From: Gnetum montanum
Lineage: Eukaryota > Streptophyta > Gnetopsida > Gnetales > Gnetaceae
Assembly: GCA_015680685.1 (NCBI GenBank)
Contig: MNCI01034772.1
Coordinates: forward strand, 93,351-154,848
Length of the DNA stretch: 61,498 nucleotides
Direction of reading: 5' to 3'
The notes beneath the pieces are model-generated. The model had not been told where the DNA came from and searched no databases. It saw only the letters and a program-made list of their open reading frames with translations. Of the stretch, positions 43,647-56,200 are shown piece by piece. Position numbers and translations under genes: made by a program. Positions within the stretch are counted from its first letter, which is position 1; each line of letters starts with the position of its first letter.

Positions 43647-46600
43647 ATGGCTTTTTCAACTACCGCTTCTAGTACCTTCAACGTAGAAGTCCCCTTCAAC
43701 GTTGAAGTTCCTGTCATGGTTCAAGGCACTACTGGTACTGAACAACCACCGAATCTAACGTTGGAAGCATGTCGATCTCTTAGAATCCAAAACTGGGGAC
43801 TTGAGGGACTAGCCGAGCAACACAAGCATTACAGTTTCCTTTGTGCAAAGGTGCAGGCTAATCTACCCTTGGATTTACATGAACTTGAAGAAAAACGTAG
43901 CTTCGCGTTCACCTACTGCAACGAGAAGGAATTTGTTCCCACCCCCAGTGTTTTGTTATCTTTAACATAAGCGTATCAAAGGCTGCTGGATCAATTAATC
44001 CAGTTGGTTAGTCTTAGGGAGCAACAGGACATCACGTCCAACCAGGACGACGCCTTTCAGGATGGACAAGAGGAACTCGATTCCCAATCTGACGAGAGAG
44101 GTCAAACCAACCCCGTTCCTATCTCGCCTACCCAGCCCTTATGGGCCAACCCACTGTCTGTCATCACTCCCTTTGCCATCACGCCTACGCTTCAGCAGCC
44201 TACAACCGAAACAGCAATGGGTAGCTATGTCACATTCTTAGCATATCATCGCCCTTGTTCCCCTATTGCGTTCGTAGCAATTGTGCCCCCACAAACTATC
44301 TATCAGCACATTCCTACAATGCGTAATATGCCTATCACGGCTACCCTACTGCATGTTCACACTGTACCTACTTCGCAACCACACATAACTTTCATGCCAA
44401 TTCCTACATACGTGCCTATTCCACCCACTGTGGTAGGCCCCAGCCCGTCCACATGGTGGACCCAGTTCACTTCTTCGTCTATTCTACAACCATTGCAGAT
44501 TTCTCACTATGTTCGCCCTCAGACCTATACAACCTCACAAATGATACATCCTAGCACGGGGCCATGGTCTGCCCCATCGGTGACCTAAACGGTCTGTCCG
44601 GCGGTGCAACCCGCTGTTACTACTTCGACAGTACCACCCACCAGATGGTGGACAATGCAAGTATCACCTTTAATGGGGGTAGCCTCAATGACACTGCCAA
44701 TGAGTCAGCCTACCACTGCCACCATGTCACATGTGGGAGCTGCCACTGCAGTCCCTCAACCATCCACAACATCGCTAAGTCTAGACTAAGCATTTCAGCT
44801 CATCTAGACCCTCACTGAGGAAATAAAATGCCTTAAAGCTATTGGGTTCGACATGGTACAAGTCATGGACTTTTATCAAGATGACCCCATCAACCCTGCA
44901 ATCCCTGCTTTAACATTACCCCCCGAGATGTCTCTTCCTCACTTCACAAAGTACAACGAGGAGGGAGATCCCAGCGCGCATCTTGTCACCTTTAGGTTTG
45001 AGTCTTTACTCTTGCAACAATGGCCACATATGATCATTCGTGTTTTCACCATGTCCCTAGTAGGGAAAGCCCTAGATTGGTACTGCGCGTTGCCATGCTC
45101 ATCCATTTCAACTTTGGAAGAGCTCCTGACCTAGTTTGTGACATGCTTCAAGTACAACTTGAAGCCAGAAACCATGTTGGATTAGTTGATGAGTGTGAAA
45201 TAAGACGTGCTAGAACGAGTCCAAAAATTTATTCAACGTTGGAGCACAACCCTTAATGAAACCTGCAAGCCCATTGCGGAGGCTAACTTGCTGGTCATCT
45301 TTAAGGGTGTAGTAAATGACTTCATCAAGTCCAAACTGTACTATCTCGCTCCTCGCTCTCTCAGTCAGGCTTTCGCTCAAACTAAGAGCATACAGGACGC
45401 AGCCGAGGCAAGCAAAGACCTAGACTACATCACCTACAAGAGCACCTTTGCAAAGAAGGACAAAGGTAAGGCCCCAACAACCACAATGGCTACTGTGGCA
45501 ACTGAGGCCAAGCCCAAACCTAGGAGTAGCGGTAGCAAGAATAACAAGAAACCGGCCATACCTGCGGCTAACCCTGCACCCAAACTAGGCTAAGCACTAC
45601 AAACTGTTGCACCTACGCTTGAGACATCTACATACACCAAATCCAATTTTGAGCCCAAAGATCACTTAAAATACACCCCGCTACTGCTCAAACCTTTAGA
45701 ACTCCTGAAGCAATTGTTGGTAGCAGGGTACATCCAACACAAGCAGATGTTGGAAGAAGAAAATGCAAGACATCAACGCTACTACGAGCTCCTTAGGAAT
45801 CCCTCTTTGTCCTTGCCCAATGAGCCTCCAGTTCGTAGGGGTTTCAGGCTAGACAAGTTTTGTGACTACCACCAACTATGTGGTCACACCACGGATTATT
45901 GTCTGTTGTTGCATGATGACATCCAAAGATTAATCGATCTGGGTAAGTTGGTGCTGGATGAAAGCAACCCAGTACGCCTGAAAAATCAATCTATGTATTT
46001 CTACACAAATCCCCTCAACGCCAATAATGCCAATTACATTATCAATGCCATTGGCATTAATAATGATCCCAGGCCACCCTTCCAACCATACATGATCCAT
46101 GTGCCTCAGTGTAGTGCACCAGCACCACCAACGGTTGGTCCAAGCTTGCAGTCGTCCTTCATCCTGAAAGTCCCACCATGGGCATCCACCTTTGCACTGC
46201 TTTTTGGTGAGGCCACGCAGTCCTATCAGTTGACACCTCTACACCATTCGTCATTAGAGGTCCAACGCCTTTGACAACCCCTATCTCGCACACTAGAATT
46301 AAACAACCTCCTCACCCCGCAAGGCGAGAAGCTTACTAGTCGAGTGAGACGTCTAAGGAAAGTACCCTCAAGGGTATCCCTAAGCCTATGCCTTCGCCCC
46401 TCGCATCCACACGTTCGTCACCAAAGATGAAGGTCAACACGATTACGCAACCTATACCAACTGTCCGACAGGGATCTAGACCCAAATCCGAGGCTACCTC
46501 TCCTCAGGAGATTTGTCCTCTAGGACAAATCAAAGAGGAGAAAAGTGTCATACAAGCGGGTAGCCAAGGCCTTCTGGACACCCTCACCTAGGTCAAGCAA

Positions 46601-47485
46601 GCCCTAAAGTAGAGAAATGCTACACCGAGCTTGTACAACCTAATCATGACATTTGCACCCCACCGAGAAGCGCTAGTCTGCATATTAATGGTGATTTTGG
46701 TTGATGAAAACATGCCAGTAGAAGAGGAAGGGATCCACTCGGTAATGCTTCCCTCTATACCCACAAAGCCTACGCCATCCCAATTAATTTTCCATAATGA
46801 TGCCATTGGGGAAGATCCTGAAGGGGGTTAAGTGACTATGGCGCCTCTCTTCATTATAATTCGGGTCAGCCAACACCGGATCCGAAGGGTACACGTTGAT
46901 GATGGGGCTTCCACGAATGTCATTTCCTTCCCTATTGTGGATAAGTTTGGATTGGTCAACTGGATCAAACCAATGACGACATCGTGTCTAAGGTCCTTCA
47001 ATGGGGCACACGTCCTAGTGAAAGGCACAGTTCATGTAAGCTTCGTAGTAGGGGATTAGTTCTCCACAGATGCAATGTTCATCGTAGTCGAAGAAATGCC
47101 TGGGTTTAACCTAATCTTGGGAAGGTCATGGTTAGTGCAACTTAGCGCTATCGCCTCACCTATACACCAGGAAATCCAATTACCATACGCAGGTAGGGAC
47201 GTGGTGATCCATGGTGATGAAGTAGCACGACAAGCAATCAGCAACGTAAACATGGAACAAGGCTCAGAGGTTACAACCTCTGAGAATGAAGCACCTTTTC
47301 ATGCATGCATTAATCATTCAACAGAAGGATCAGCTCAGTGAGCCAACTCCCAAATCAAAAAAGCATGGGTCAAGTTGCCCTTCCAAGCGGAGGACAACAA
47401 TGTGAACAAGTGCCCTGGTGAAACACCTCGACCTTACGTTCCGATCAATCCACAACGGGTCAGGAAGCAACTACACATAGCGTAG
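43647..47485 (+). pseudogene. E3 gag and protease
   Basis: Gag starts at ATG 43,647 (MAFSTTASSTFNVEV) and holds one frame to 46,274, broken by single stop codons. Pro/Thr-rich middle; gag core LPHFTKYNEEGDPSAHLVTF and LVGKALDWYCALP (about 44,930-45,100); zinc-knuckle variant FCDYHQLCGHTTDYC near 45,865. Protease uses the -1 frame from about 46,330. Active site VDDGASTNVISFPIVDKFGL at about 46,890, then FNLILGRSWLVQL near 47,110. The frame ends with RVRKQLHIA* at 47,483-47,485. The three copies agree on DDGA where most aspartic proteases have D-S/T-G. Confidence 0.85.
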
Positions 47486-48012
47486 CAACCCTACTATTTC
47501 CTGCCAAGTTTCCATCCCTTGTACATTCATTGTTTTCTTGCCTTGTTAGTATGCCATCCTTCTGGCATGCTACGCTAATGGCCCAACATGGCCTAAAACT
47601 ATCATAACCATTGTTTGCTTCGTTAACGAATTATCTCTTTTGGGCAATGGCCCAGAATGGTCTAAAACTAGCATTGTTTCTTTTTTTCTACTTTACCCTT
47701 TGAGCATGTTACGCAATGGCCCGAAATGGCCTAAAATTAACACTGTCACTTTTCATGTTGCACAATGGCTTGAGATGGCCCAAAACTAGCAATGGCCTGA
47801 GATGGCCTAAAACTAGCATATGAGAGCATGGAAACTTTACATAGTACACAAGTTGACATAAAATTGGTTTCTTTTCTAAAGTCTTCATTTCATTCAAAAT
47901 TTTCGCCTATTGGCAATATTTGCAAAATTTTTTTTAAAAAAAAGAGAAAATCCCATGCTATGATGGGGTGTCTCCTTTTGCGTCGCCTTCGCCACCTACC
48001 TTCGTCACCTGC
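47486..48012. repeat. Boundary repeats between protease and antisense gene (E3)
   Basis: From about 47,560 to 47,820 there are five or six copies of AATGGCCNGANATGGCCTAAAACTAGC-like words: the 27-bp unit of E2 read in element orientation. The remainder (47,830-48,012) is AT-rich with no gene. Confidence 0.75.
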
Positions 48013-51000
48013 CTACGCATTGCCTTCTACCGATTCTTCATTTCTTCCCTCCATGAGTCTTGCACCCTCATTTGGAGCCTGCATCACATGAATGAAGTAG
48101 TCAACTAGGGCAATAACTGCAACAAACGCAAGCTATAACATAGCATGAGTGTCTACCCATTAAAATAACTAACCTGAGAGGAGCCTACATTGGTCTCAAG
48201 GGGTATTTTGTCTAAACCAAGCCTGAGGCGACAAAAAATCTCCTCTATCATAATGTCCATCCAACGCTTGTCGGTAGGTTCAGTATTTGCAACGGCAGCT
48301 TTCTCCCTTTCCACAGTCATCCATTCTAGAGGTTCTGGGGAAAGGGAGGCGGTTGCGGTCTCTCCTCTAGGAAGATCAACCCTCAAGTCAGGAGATTTCA
48401 TGACCTTCACCTGCTCTTTGACCTTAGCGGAGGCCTCAGAAGTGCTGATGGCATTCACAAATGCTTCATACGTGAATGCCTCCACAACAACATCTTTGTA
48501 CAGTCTTCGATGGGTGTTGTTCTCCAACTTGTATGCATGTTTTTGGTTTCTCTGGATTCGCCCTCATTCGAAGACTTTGGCGCTGATATCTTTCATATCC
48601 TGACACTTCTGGGCTAGCAAGTCCATCTGAATTTGCTGTTCAACTATCTCGCGGGTGGACTCAATGTTCTGGTGAATGACAGTCCAAAACCTGGCATAGT
48701 CATCTACAGCCCTCTTACAATCGACAGGGTCAGGGTTACGGTTTATGAGGAAGTCGATCCTCAACCTGAGATTCTCCACCTCGGCTGCCAGCTCAGCCTC
48801 TCTTTGCTCAGCCTTATGGGTCCGTTTCCATAGGTCCTCATTGGCGCGCCTACATTCCCACAGAGAGCATGCCGAGTGCAAGATGCACTTGTGAGCCTCT
48901 TCGAACACGCGATGAGGCACCTGGGTCACGTCAAGTTAGAGTGTAGGCACAGCACCAACTTTCATGGATAGAGCCGGGTTCCATTTGAGCCGAGAGGCTA
49001 CATCATCATGAAGAGTGTAGCAATTGTGTTAACATAGCAAAATCAATGAACTCAAAATTTTTAAGCAAAACAACATAAGAACATGTAATACTGCCACTTA
49101 CCCATGCCAGGGGTCTGCCTGTTGAAGGCGTCTGATCATGTCATCAACAAGTCCTTGCATGAACATAAACTTGTCAAGGACCTCAGCCCATGAGTCTGTA
49201 CAAAGCGGAGGAGGTCCCGCGACATCAGCAGTAACACCTGTTACACAATTAAGCATGTCAGCAATGGAAAAAATGAACTATGATGAGGCAAACGTCTTGC
49301 CAACTCACCAGTGCCCGACTGCGATCTTTCTTCTTGCTGAGGTAAGATGATCATGGTAGCCTCGGTGGAGGGCCCTACTAAATACATGCAAGTCCCTTCC
49401 TCATGCGCTGGTGCCTTTCTTTTCAGGAGACTAGCACCTTTTTTATTCAAGGGAGGCACCTCTTCATTGGTAGGAAGAGGCTCCCTAATGACAAGAGCCC
49501 CTTCCCTAGACATAAAATCTCCCTTATTCTTGACCAGGGCCCTTTCCTCTGAGACTAGGGCCTGTGCATCTTTATTCATCACCCCTGTCCTAAGGGCCGA
49601 CACTTCCTCATCACCTTCTTCTTCATCTTCTTCTTCCTCTACTAAGCAAAAAAGGCATGTTTGCATCGATTCAAAACAAGCTTGCTCAAAACAGATGCTA
49701 CGCTATGCTGCACTGCCTAGCATAGCATAGCGTAGTAAACTATAGCAAAGTAAGCATTACACAAAAGTGCTTACCAATGGGGGGTTGCATCCTCTATAGC
49801 TTGAGCCACAGTCTTCATCCGTCCTCTTCGTGACAGATTTCCCTGGCTGAGGGAGGTTGCTTCCTTCACAACTCCTTGGGCATGGTTTCAGCTATGAGAC
49901 GTTCACCCCGCGTTGTGCTACCGGTTATGATAGGGGATGTCTCTCCTACATTGTCTTGGCCACGAATGCTATGAACCGCTAGATTTTTTAGTTATTACAG
50001 ACAACGACTCCCCAAACATTTCTAGGGGATCCTGGGCTCACATAGTCCAGAGGACCTATTGAATCTATGGCTTGGAAATCTGATTGTAATCTCGCACGGA
50101 CCAGACTACATCCACCTAGACTAGCAGGAACTCCGTGAAGTGCTTCAGACAGCCTATGTAGAAGGCATAATGTATGTTAAAGCGGAACTCCGTTTGCTCA
50201 CGGAGCCCCAAAATCTTATCCTGCAAGCCACTACATAGGAAATTAACCTAGTCATAATGGGTTCCTTCTTCCATACCCTCCCGCATTACCCAGGCCTTCT
50301 CAAGCCCTAGGACCTTCCCTTGGGTGAGTAGTTAAGGGAATGTGCAGGCACGAAAAATTAGGTAAAGTCCTATGGCGAGGCCATCCTTCAGCTTTTCAAT
50401 GGGGAACCCTTTTTTCTCCTTGGTGAGCCTCAACCACTCTACGATATGGTGCTTCTGAAGAGTCAACTCTTGCTTACCCTTTGACACTAAGGGGGTGCCA
50501 TCGACAGGGATGCTGAACAGATCTGCAAATAGCTAGTCATTGATTTCAATGACCACCCGCACGCCCTGCACGTATGTGCTAAAATGGCTCACCTTCCTAG
50601 AGAAGGATTTGACCAAGGAAAGCATCTCAGCAATAGAGACACTCAGATTTAGAGCCATGAACAAATCCATAAGCCCCGCCTTTCAGACTTTCTCAAGCAA
50701 GGAATCCAGGGCTCCTCGTTCTAACTAGCTTTGGCTCATCGCTACTTCGCTGTATTTGAATTAGATGTTTTCCCCCTATTTCTTGGTAGTTACCACCATC
50801 ACCTCACAAGGCTTCTTTGCCCCTGCAACAATTTTCACAAAATGCACTTAGCATAGCACTATAGAGAATGCAAAGATTACAAAAACACTTGAGCATACGG
50901 TGCCTGCCTTTTGACCCATCAGGTCTATATGGTAACGAGAACAGTGACAGTTCAATCAAAACCTCTTCAACTGTGACTCGTTTGAAGGGTTATCTCCACT

Positions 51001-52376
51001 TCTTATCTAGCCAACCCTTCTCCCTACATTGATTGTAGATAAGGTAGAGCATGCATAGATAGGAATGCGATTCTCCCCTGCACTAACCAATTACACCCGC
51101 TAGTAGGTTCTTGGCAGAAGCAAACTCGCATAAGGCTAGCTACACCATAGCCAGCAGATCCAGTTGGTCATGAACCCCTTCATCATCAATGTAAAACCTG
51201 GTGACAAACATACACCATTAAGCCTTCGGCCGGTAGGGCCAGCGTCGCACTACAAAGCAAAACAAAGATGCAAAAATCATCCGCTAGCACAATAGACAAT
51301 CCCATGTGGATTTTGAAAGTACATCATCATGTCACACGCAAGAAACAACATGTTGTACTTGTGATAGCAGTTGAATTCTGGCATGTCCCAGATCTAGGCT
51401 AAACGCCTCAACCCTATTGAGTGTTGGCTGGATCCTCCTCCTTGCCTACTCATGATTGCCCCATCGGTAAAGTATCTTAGGATGCCCCGATTGATCCCTG
51501 GCAACATGGCTTCTATTATGTCGGATGCCTCCTTCTCCTTTAAAGAAGACCAAACAATCACACTAAAGTGGTTGAGAAGGAATTACAAGAAGTCTTGTGC
51601 CCCTTTTTTGAACCAAACTGCTTGATCTTCCACACGTATCGGAGGAGGAGGAGCATTGGCAACAAGTCTACTCAAATGGCACAAGACCCCGCAAATGTCC
51701 AAAATAATCAGCCGAGACCTTGGTCCCGCCCTGCACAACATAATCAGCAAATATTACCATCACACTTAAATGTAATACATGCAACATAGCGACACCTGGC
51801 AGTCCATACATATAGCATAGCATAACCCTCTACCTGCACATAGCATAGCAAGAGCATGGAATCCTAGTGTAGCAAGAGCATGCGAATAGCCTAGCGTAGT
51901 AGCAAAACAACTGACGACATAGCATAAGGAAACACATGTCACATTGCCACATCACACCATGACCTAGTCCCCTGAAGGATTTTATGTTGTAGCATGCTAA
52001 GGTCAAGCAACTTAAACTACCCTAGCCCCCGCAGTTGTAACAACCATAGCGGTGGTGATTTCGGTAGCCTTGCATGCAATCACGATGCAATATCTATACA
52101 TCTACCACAGCCGAAACAGCGACTGTAGCGCTGCAAAAGCCAAAATAATGCAACCATAGAAAACACAAATAGCTGTGATTGGATGCAAACAAATAGGCTG
52201 CAAAAAAAGAGCAGAAAACGATAAAAAGCACTACACGAAAAGGGAAAAGAGGACATAGTAACTTACCAGGTTACCGGCGTGCTCTTCCGCGCTGCAACAC
52301 GTGCTTGTGGTGCATGCCCTAGGGTCTTCTTCGCCTCCTCAACCTTTGCAAGTGCCAAATGGATCTTAGGAGCCAT
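48013..52376 (-). pseudogene. E3 antisense gene, eight exons, unknown function
   Basis: Exons (minus): 52376-52267, 51562-51285, 51197-50920, 50822-49775, 49641-49309, 49237-49102, 48983-48174, 48078-48013; about 3.06 kb of coding sequence, about 1,020 residues. Start MAPKIHLALAKVEEAKK. Exon 2: FNCYHKYNMLFLACDM and YFQNPHGIVYCA. Exon 3: FYIDDEGVHDQ. Exon 5: very acidic start (VEEEEDEEEGDEE). Exon 6: LVDDMIRRLQQADP. Exon 7: coiled coil (SLWECRRANEDLWKR, MDLLAQKCQDMKD). End: EESVEGNA*. Donors include GTAAGT, GTAAGC, GTGAGT and GTTAGT; intron 2 begins GC as in E2; intron 3's GT is lost (ATGGGT). Exons 7-8 are the best preserved of the three copies. Intron 4 holds a TACGC hairpin (49,690-49,740). 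Family not recognised. Confidence 0.75.
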
Positions 52377-52527
52377 TGCCCTGCTTGCATATTTATGCCC
52401 TTCGCTGAAGAAATTCTCCTTGCTAATTGATCAACGCAATTGCTTCGCGCTCCTAAATCGCCTTGTGCTCCGATGAAGGCTCTACGCTCTTACGGTGAAA
52501 ATGGTGAAATTACTAGGGTTTAACCCC

Positions 52528-52535
52528 TATTTATG
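52528..52535 (-). promoter_or_regulatory. TATA box of E3 antisense gene
   Basis: The minus strand reads GGCCATAAATAGGGG, about 150 nt upstream of the ATG at 52,376. It matches E2 (GGCCATAAATA) and E1 (GGCTATAAATAGGGG) in sequence and place. Confidence 0.7.
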
Positions 52536-52699
52536 GCCGCAATGGTAAAATAGGAAAACTTTCTGCCCTTTCTCTCTCTGATTAATGTAGAGCACATCAT
52601 GTAGCATAGCATGCTCGCCACGACATCATAACACTATTAGCATTAAATCCTTGACACGCTTCAATCCAACTACTTACCTTCCTGAAAACATAAAAATAA

Positions 52700-53145
52700 T
52701 ATTTTTTTCGATTAAGGGTTCGAAAAGATCTTAAACTAGAAATCCTAGTGTAGTTGCACCCCTTAGGGTCCAAAAAGACCCTAAATTAGTAGTTTCAACT
52801 CCTTACATTCATGATCTGCAATGACATTAAACTAACAATGCTGCATGCTTACACCAGCGGTTATCTCACATTCTTCCACATAAGTAGTATCAAATTTCTT
52901 AGTAGTTTCATGTTTCCATTTTTTCCCTGGCAGTTCGATACTTCTCATACCCGAAATTCCTTGTACTATTATCTTGCATATCAAGATCTTGCATGTTGCA
53001 ATATGGTAGTCCGAAATAATACTAAACTAGCAGTTTGGCATTTACATACCAAGAGTTACACAGCTTCGCACTTTACATCAGCAATTTTACACCTTTAGTA
53101 ATCCTACACTCTTATTCCTCGGCGGTCCACGATGACCTTAAACTA
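52700..53145 (+). repeat. TTTAAGGTC repeats between antisense promoter and pol (E3)
   Basis: At least five words such as AGGGTCCAAAAAGACCCTAAA and GGTCCACGATGACCTTAAACTAG, spaced about 60-180 bp apart, in the divergent spacer. Inverted GGTC/GACC pairs are visible in most. Confidence 0.75.
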
Positions 53146-53250
53146 GCAAACTTTCAATCATTAAATCACCACACTTAACAAGTTGCATCTCGGTGTTGCT
53201 TTGCAGATTTTCATTTCACACAATCTCTAACATCCCTTAACCAAGCTTTC

Positions 53251-53265
53251 ATCTTATAATGGTAG
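53251..53265 (+). other. Splice-acceptor-like site before E3 pol
   Basis: ATCTTATAATGGTAG|GTC follows a pyrimidine-rich stretch. The AG ends at 53,265 and the pol ATG starts at 53,278, 12 nt later, as in E2. Confidence 0.5.
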
Positions 53266-53277
53266 GTCAACCAAGAT

Positions 53278-56200
53278 ATGGGAATCCATCATGACTTTTC
53301 CATGCCTTTGACATTAGCAGAGCCACAGGGCAAGCTTGCGAGATAGTTGAACCCTGACATCATCGACTGGGGGTCGACTACGACTAGCACTGTAGCAGCC
53401 TTAGAAGCATCCCCAAATTGGCCTAGGCACCTGGTCCAAGCCCTAGACTTAGAGGCAGGGGATGTAACTGAGGACCCTCTTGTTGAGACACCTATGACCA
53501 CGTCAAAGGGAAAGGTGAAAACATTGAAACTCAGCTCCCTCCTAGACACACAAACACACAAAAATATAGCCAAAGTTTTGCAAGACAACATCGATATCTT
53601 CACATGGTCATACAGTGACATGCGAGGTTTGGACCCATGGCTGATTCAACACAACATCGTCCTAGACCCCCATGTAAAGAAATTTGAGGAGAAAGCTTGC
53701 AAAGTTAAGCCCAAAATTACACTAGCTGTGAGAGATGAAATCACTAAGCTATACCAAGTAGGTTTCATCTACACGGTTGACTATTCAAAGTGGGTGTCCA
53801 AAATCGTTGTAGTTGTGAAGAAAACGGGAGATATACGGATCTGTATAGACTTCCGATACTTGAACAAGGTAACGATCAAAGACAACTTTCCACTCCCGAG
53901 CATTAATTAGCTCATTGACACCATGGCTGGCCATGCTCTGTTATCCTTCATGGATGGTTTCTCTGGATACAACTAAATCTGCATTAACCCAGAGCACTAG
54001 TTGTCAACAACCGTCATGACCCCATGGGGGACCTTTTGCTATACCATGATGCCATTTGGACTCAAGAATGCTGGAGCAACCTACCATTGAGCCATGACTT
54101 ATATTTTCGGTGACTACATCCTAGAAACATTAAATGACTACATAGATGATATAGCAGTTAAGTCCAAGGAGGCAGTTGATCACCCACGCAATCTAGGGAT
54201 AGTCCTCAAATGTTGCCAAGTGCACGACCTGTGCCTCAATCCTAAGAAGTACATCTTCTGGGTGAAAATAGGAAGCATGTTAGGGTTCATACTATCAGAG
54301 GCCAGAATATGAGTGGACCCTGACAAAGTCGAAGCCATCGTCAACCTAGCGCCTCCCACAAATCTTAAAGAGTTATGTGGTTTACAAGGTAGAGTGCAAT
54401 TCATTCGAAGGTTTATAGCCAGGTTGACTGACAAGTTACACCCCATGTAACATCTTTTAAAGAGGGGGGTTGACTTCGAGTGGACAACCTAGTGTCAACA
54501 AGCCTTCGACGACCTGAAGAAGGAGCTTTTGCACCTCCAAATGGTGCACCCGCCATAAAGGGATAAGCCTTTCTTCATATACCTTGCCACCTCTGACACT
54601 TCCATAGCGACATTCCTATGTCAGAAGTGGGATGATGGTTTTGAGATACCATTGTACTACCTGAGCCATGCACTAGTAGCATACGAGGTGAAGTACAATG
54701 AAGTGGAGAGGAACTGCCTAGTCCTAGTGTTCACACTAAAGAACTAGCGTCATTACCTATTCTGCAGCACAACCAACATCATTTGCAAAAGCAATATACT
54801 CTAGGCTATGCCCTGCAACCTGTAAAAAGTAGCAAGATAACATGAGGGAAAGAAATAACCACGAAATTAGACCTATGTTATGTAAGTCAATCATCGACGA
54901 AGGGTCAAGCCATAGTGACCCAACTCACGGCCTTGCCAGTCGACGACCAGGCGACCATAGACCCTGAGTTCCTGGACAAATACATCAACAATGTCACCAT
55001 CTTCCCATCGCATTTCAAAGCCACTTTACACTTCGACGATGCCTCAATCGCATGAGGAAGTAGTGCTGCCTCCACGATCACGTTCCCCTCTCAGGAAATG
55101 CACCAAACTGTTTATCATTTCGCATTCCCTTACACCAACAATGTGGCAGAATATGAGGGGCTACTTAGAGTCCTCTTAACTACCCAAGCACTGTGCATAC
55201 AACACTTGGCAATCCGGGAAGATTCACAACTAGTCATGAATCAAATCACCGAAGTCTATGCCTGCAAAGCTACGCACCTATAGCCCTACTGCAACCTAGC
55301 AAAGATCCTACTTAAGCACTTTACAACCACTGATGTGCAACACGTGCCACACAACGAAAACACCGTAGCAAATTCCCTAGCTACCCTCATGTTAAACATC
55401 CCATCACACTCCTTAGCAAACCTGCCAACCACGATCACAGAATGCGCAGAGCCTATCACTCAGGCAGAACACATGGCCTTTGTTAGCGCTACAGATGCCT
55501 CGGAGTGGTATGCCAAAATTAAAGCTTATCTACAGCACGAAGAACCCCTAGGTGGATTGACATCTACCCAGAGAGATGCAATCCGTAAGTGTGCTTGGCA
55601 ATACGTGCTCATAGGAAATGACGCCCTGTGTCGACGATCCTATGACGGGATATTGCTAGCATGCGTGGGTGATGAGCAAGCCCAAAAGGTAGTTAATGAG
55701 GTCCATGAAGGGCTATGCGGTGGACATATAGCACCCAGGGCTATGGCTGTGAAAATTAGATGCCTAGGGTACTATTGGCCCTACATGGAGTGTGACTGCC
55801 TGTCAAAAGTCAAGACGTGTGACACATGCCAAAGATACGCAAATCTCATACACATAGCACCTATAGACTTGCACCCAACGCAAATCACGTGGCCCTTCCA
55901 ATGATGGGGATTAGACCTCATAGGGCCTATTAAGCCTAAATCCTCCGCGGGGCATAGCTTCATTATCACCGCCACAGAGTATTTTACCAAGTGGGTGGAA
56001 GCTATTCCCCTACGGAAGACGACATCTCAGCAAATCTACCATTTCATCCTTGATAACATCGTAACTAGGTTTGGGCTTCCAATGACCATTGTGATCGACA
56101 ATGGGCCACAATTTAGCAATACGAAAATCCGAACCTTCTGTACCAACCTAGGAATTAAACAATCATTTTCTTCCCCTTATTATCTGTAGGCAAACGGGAA

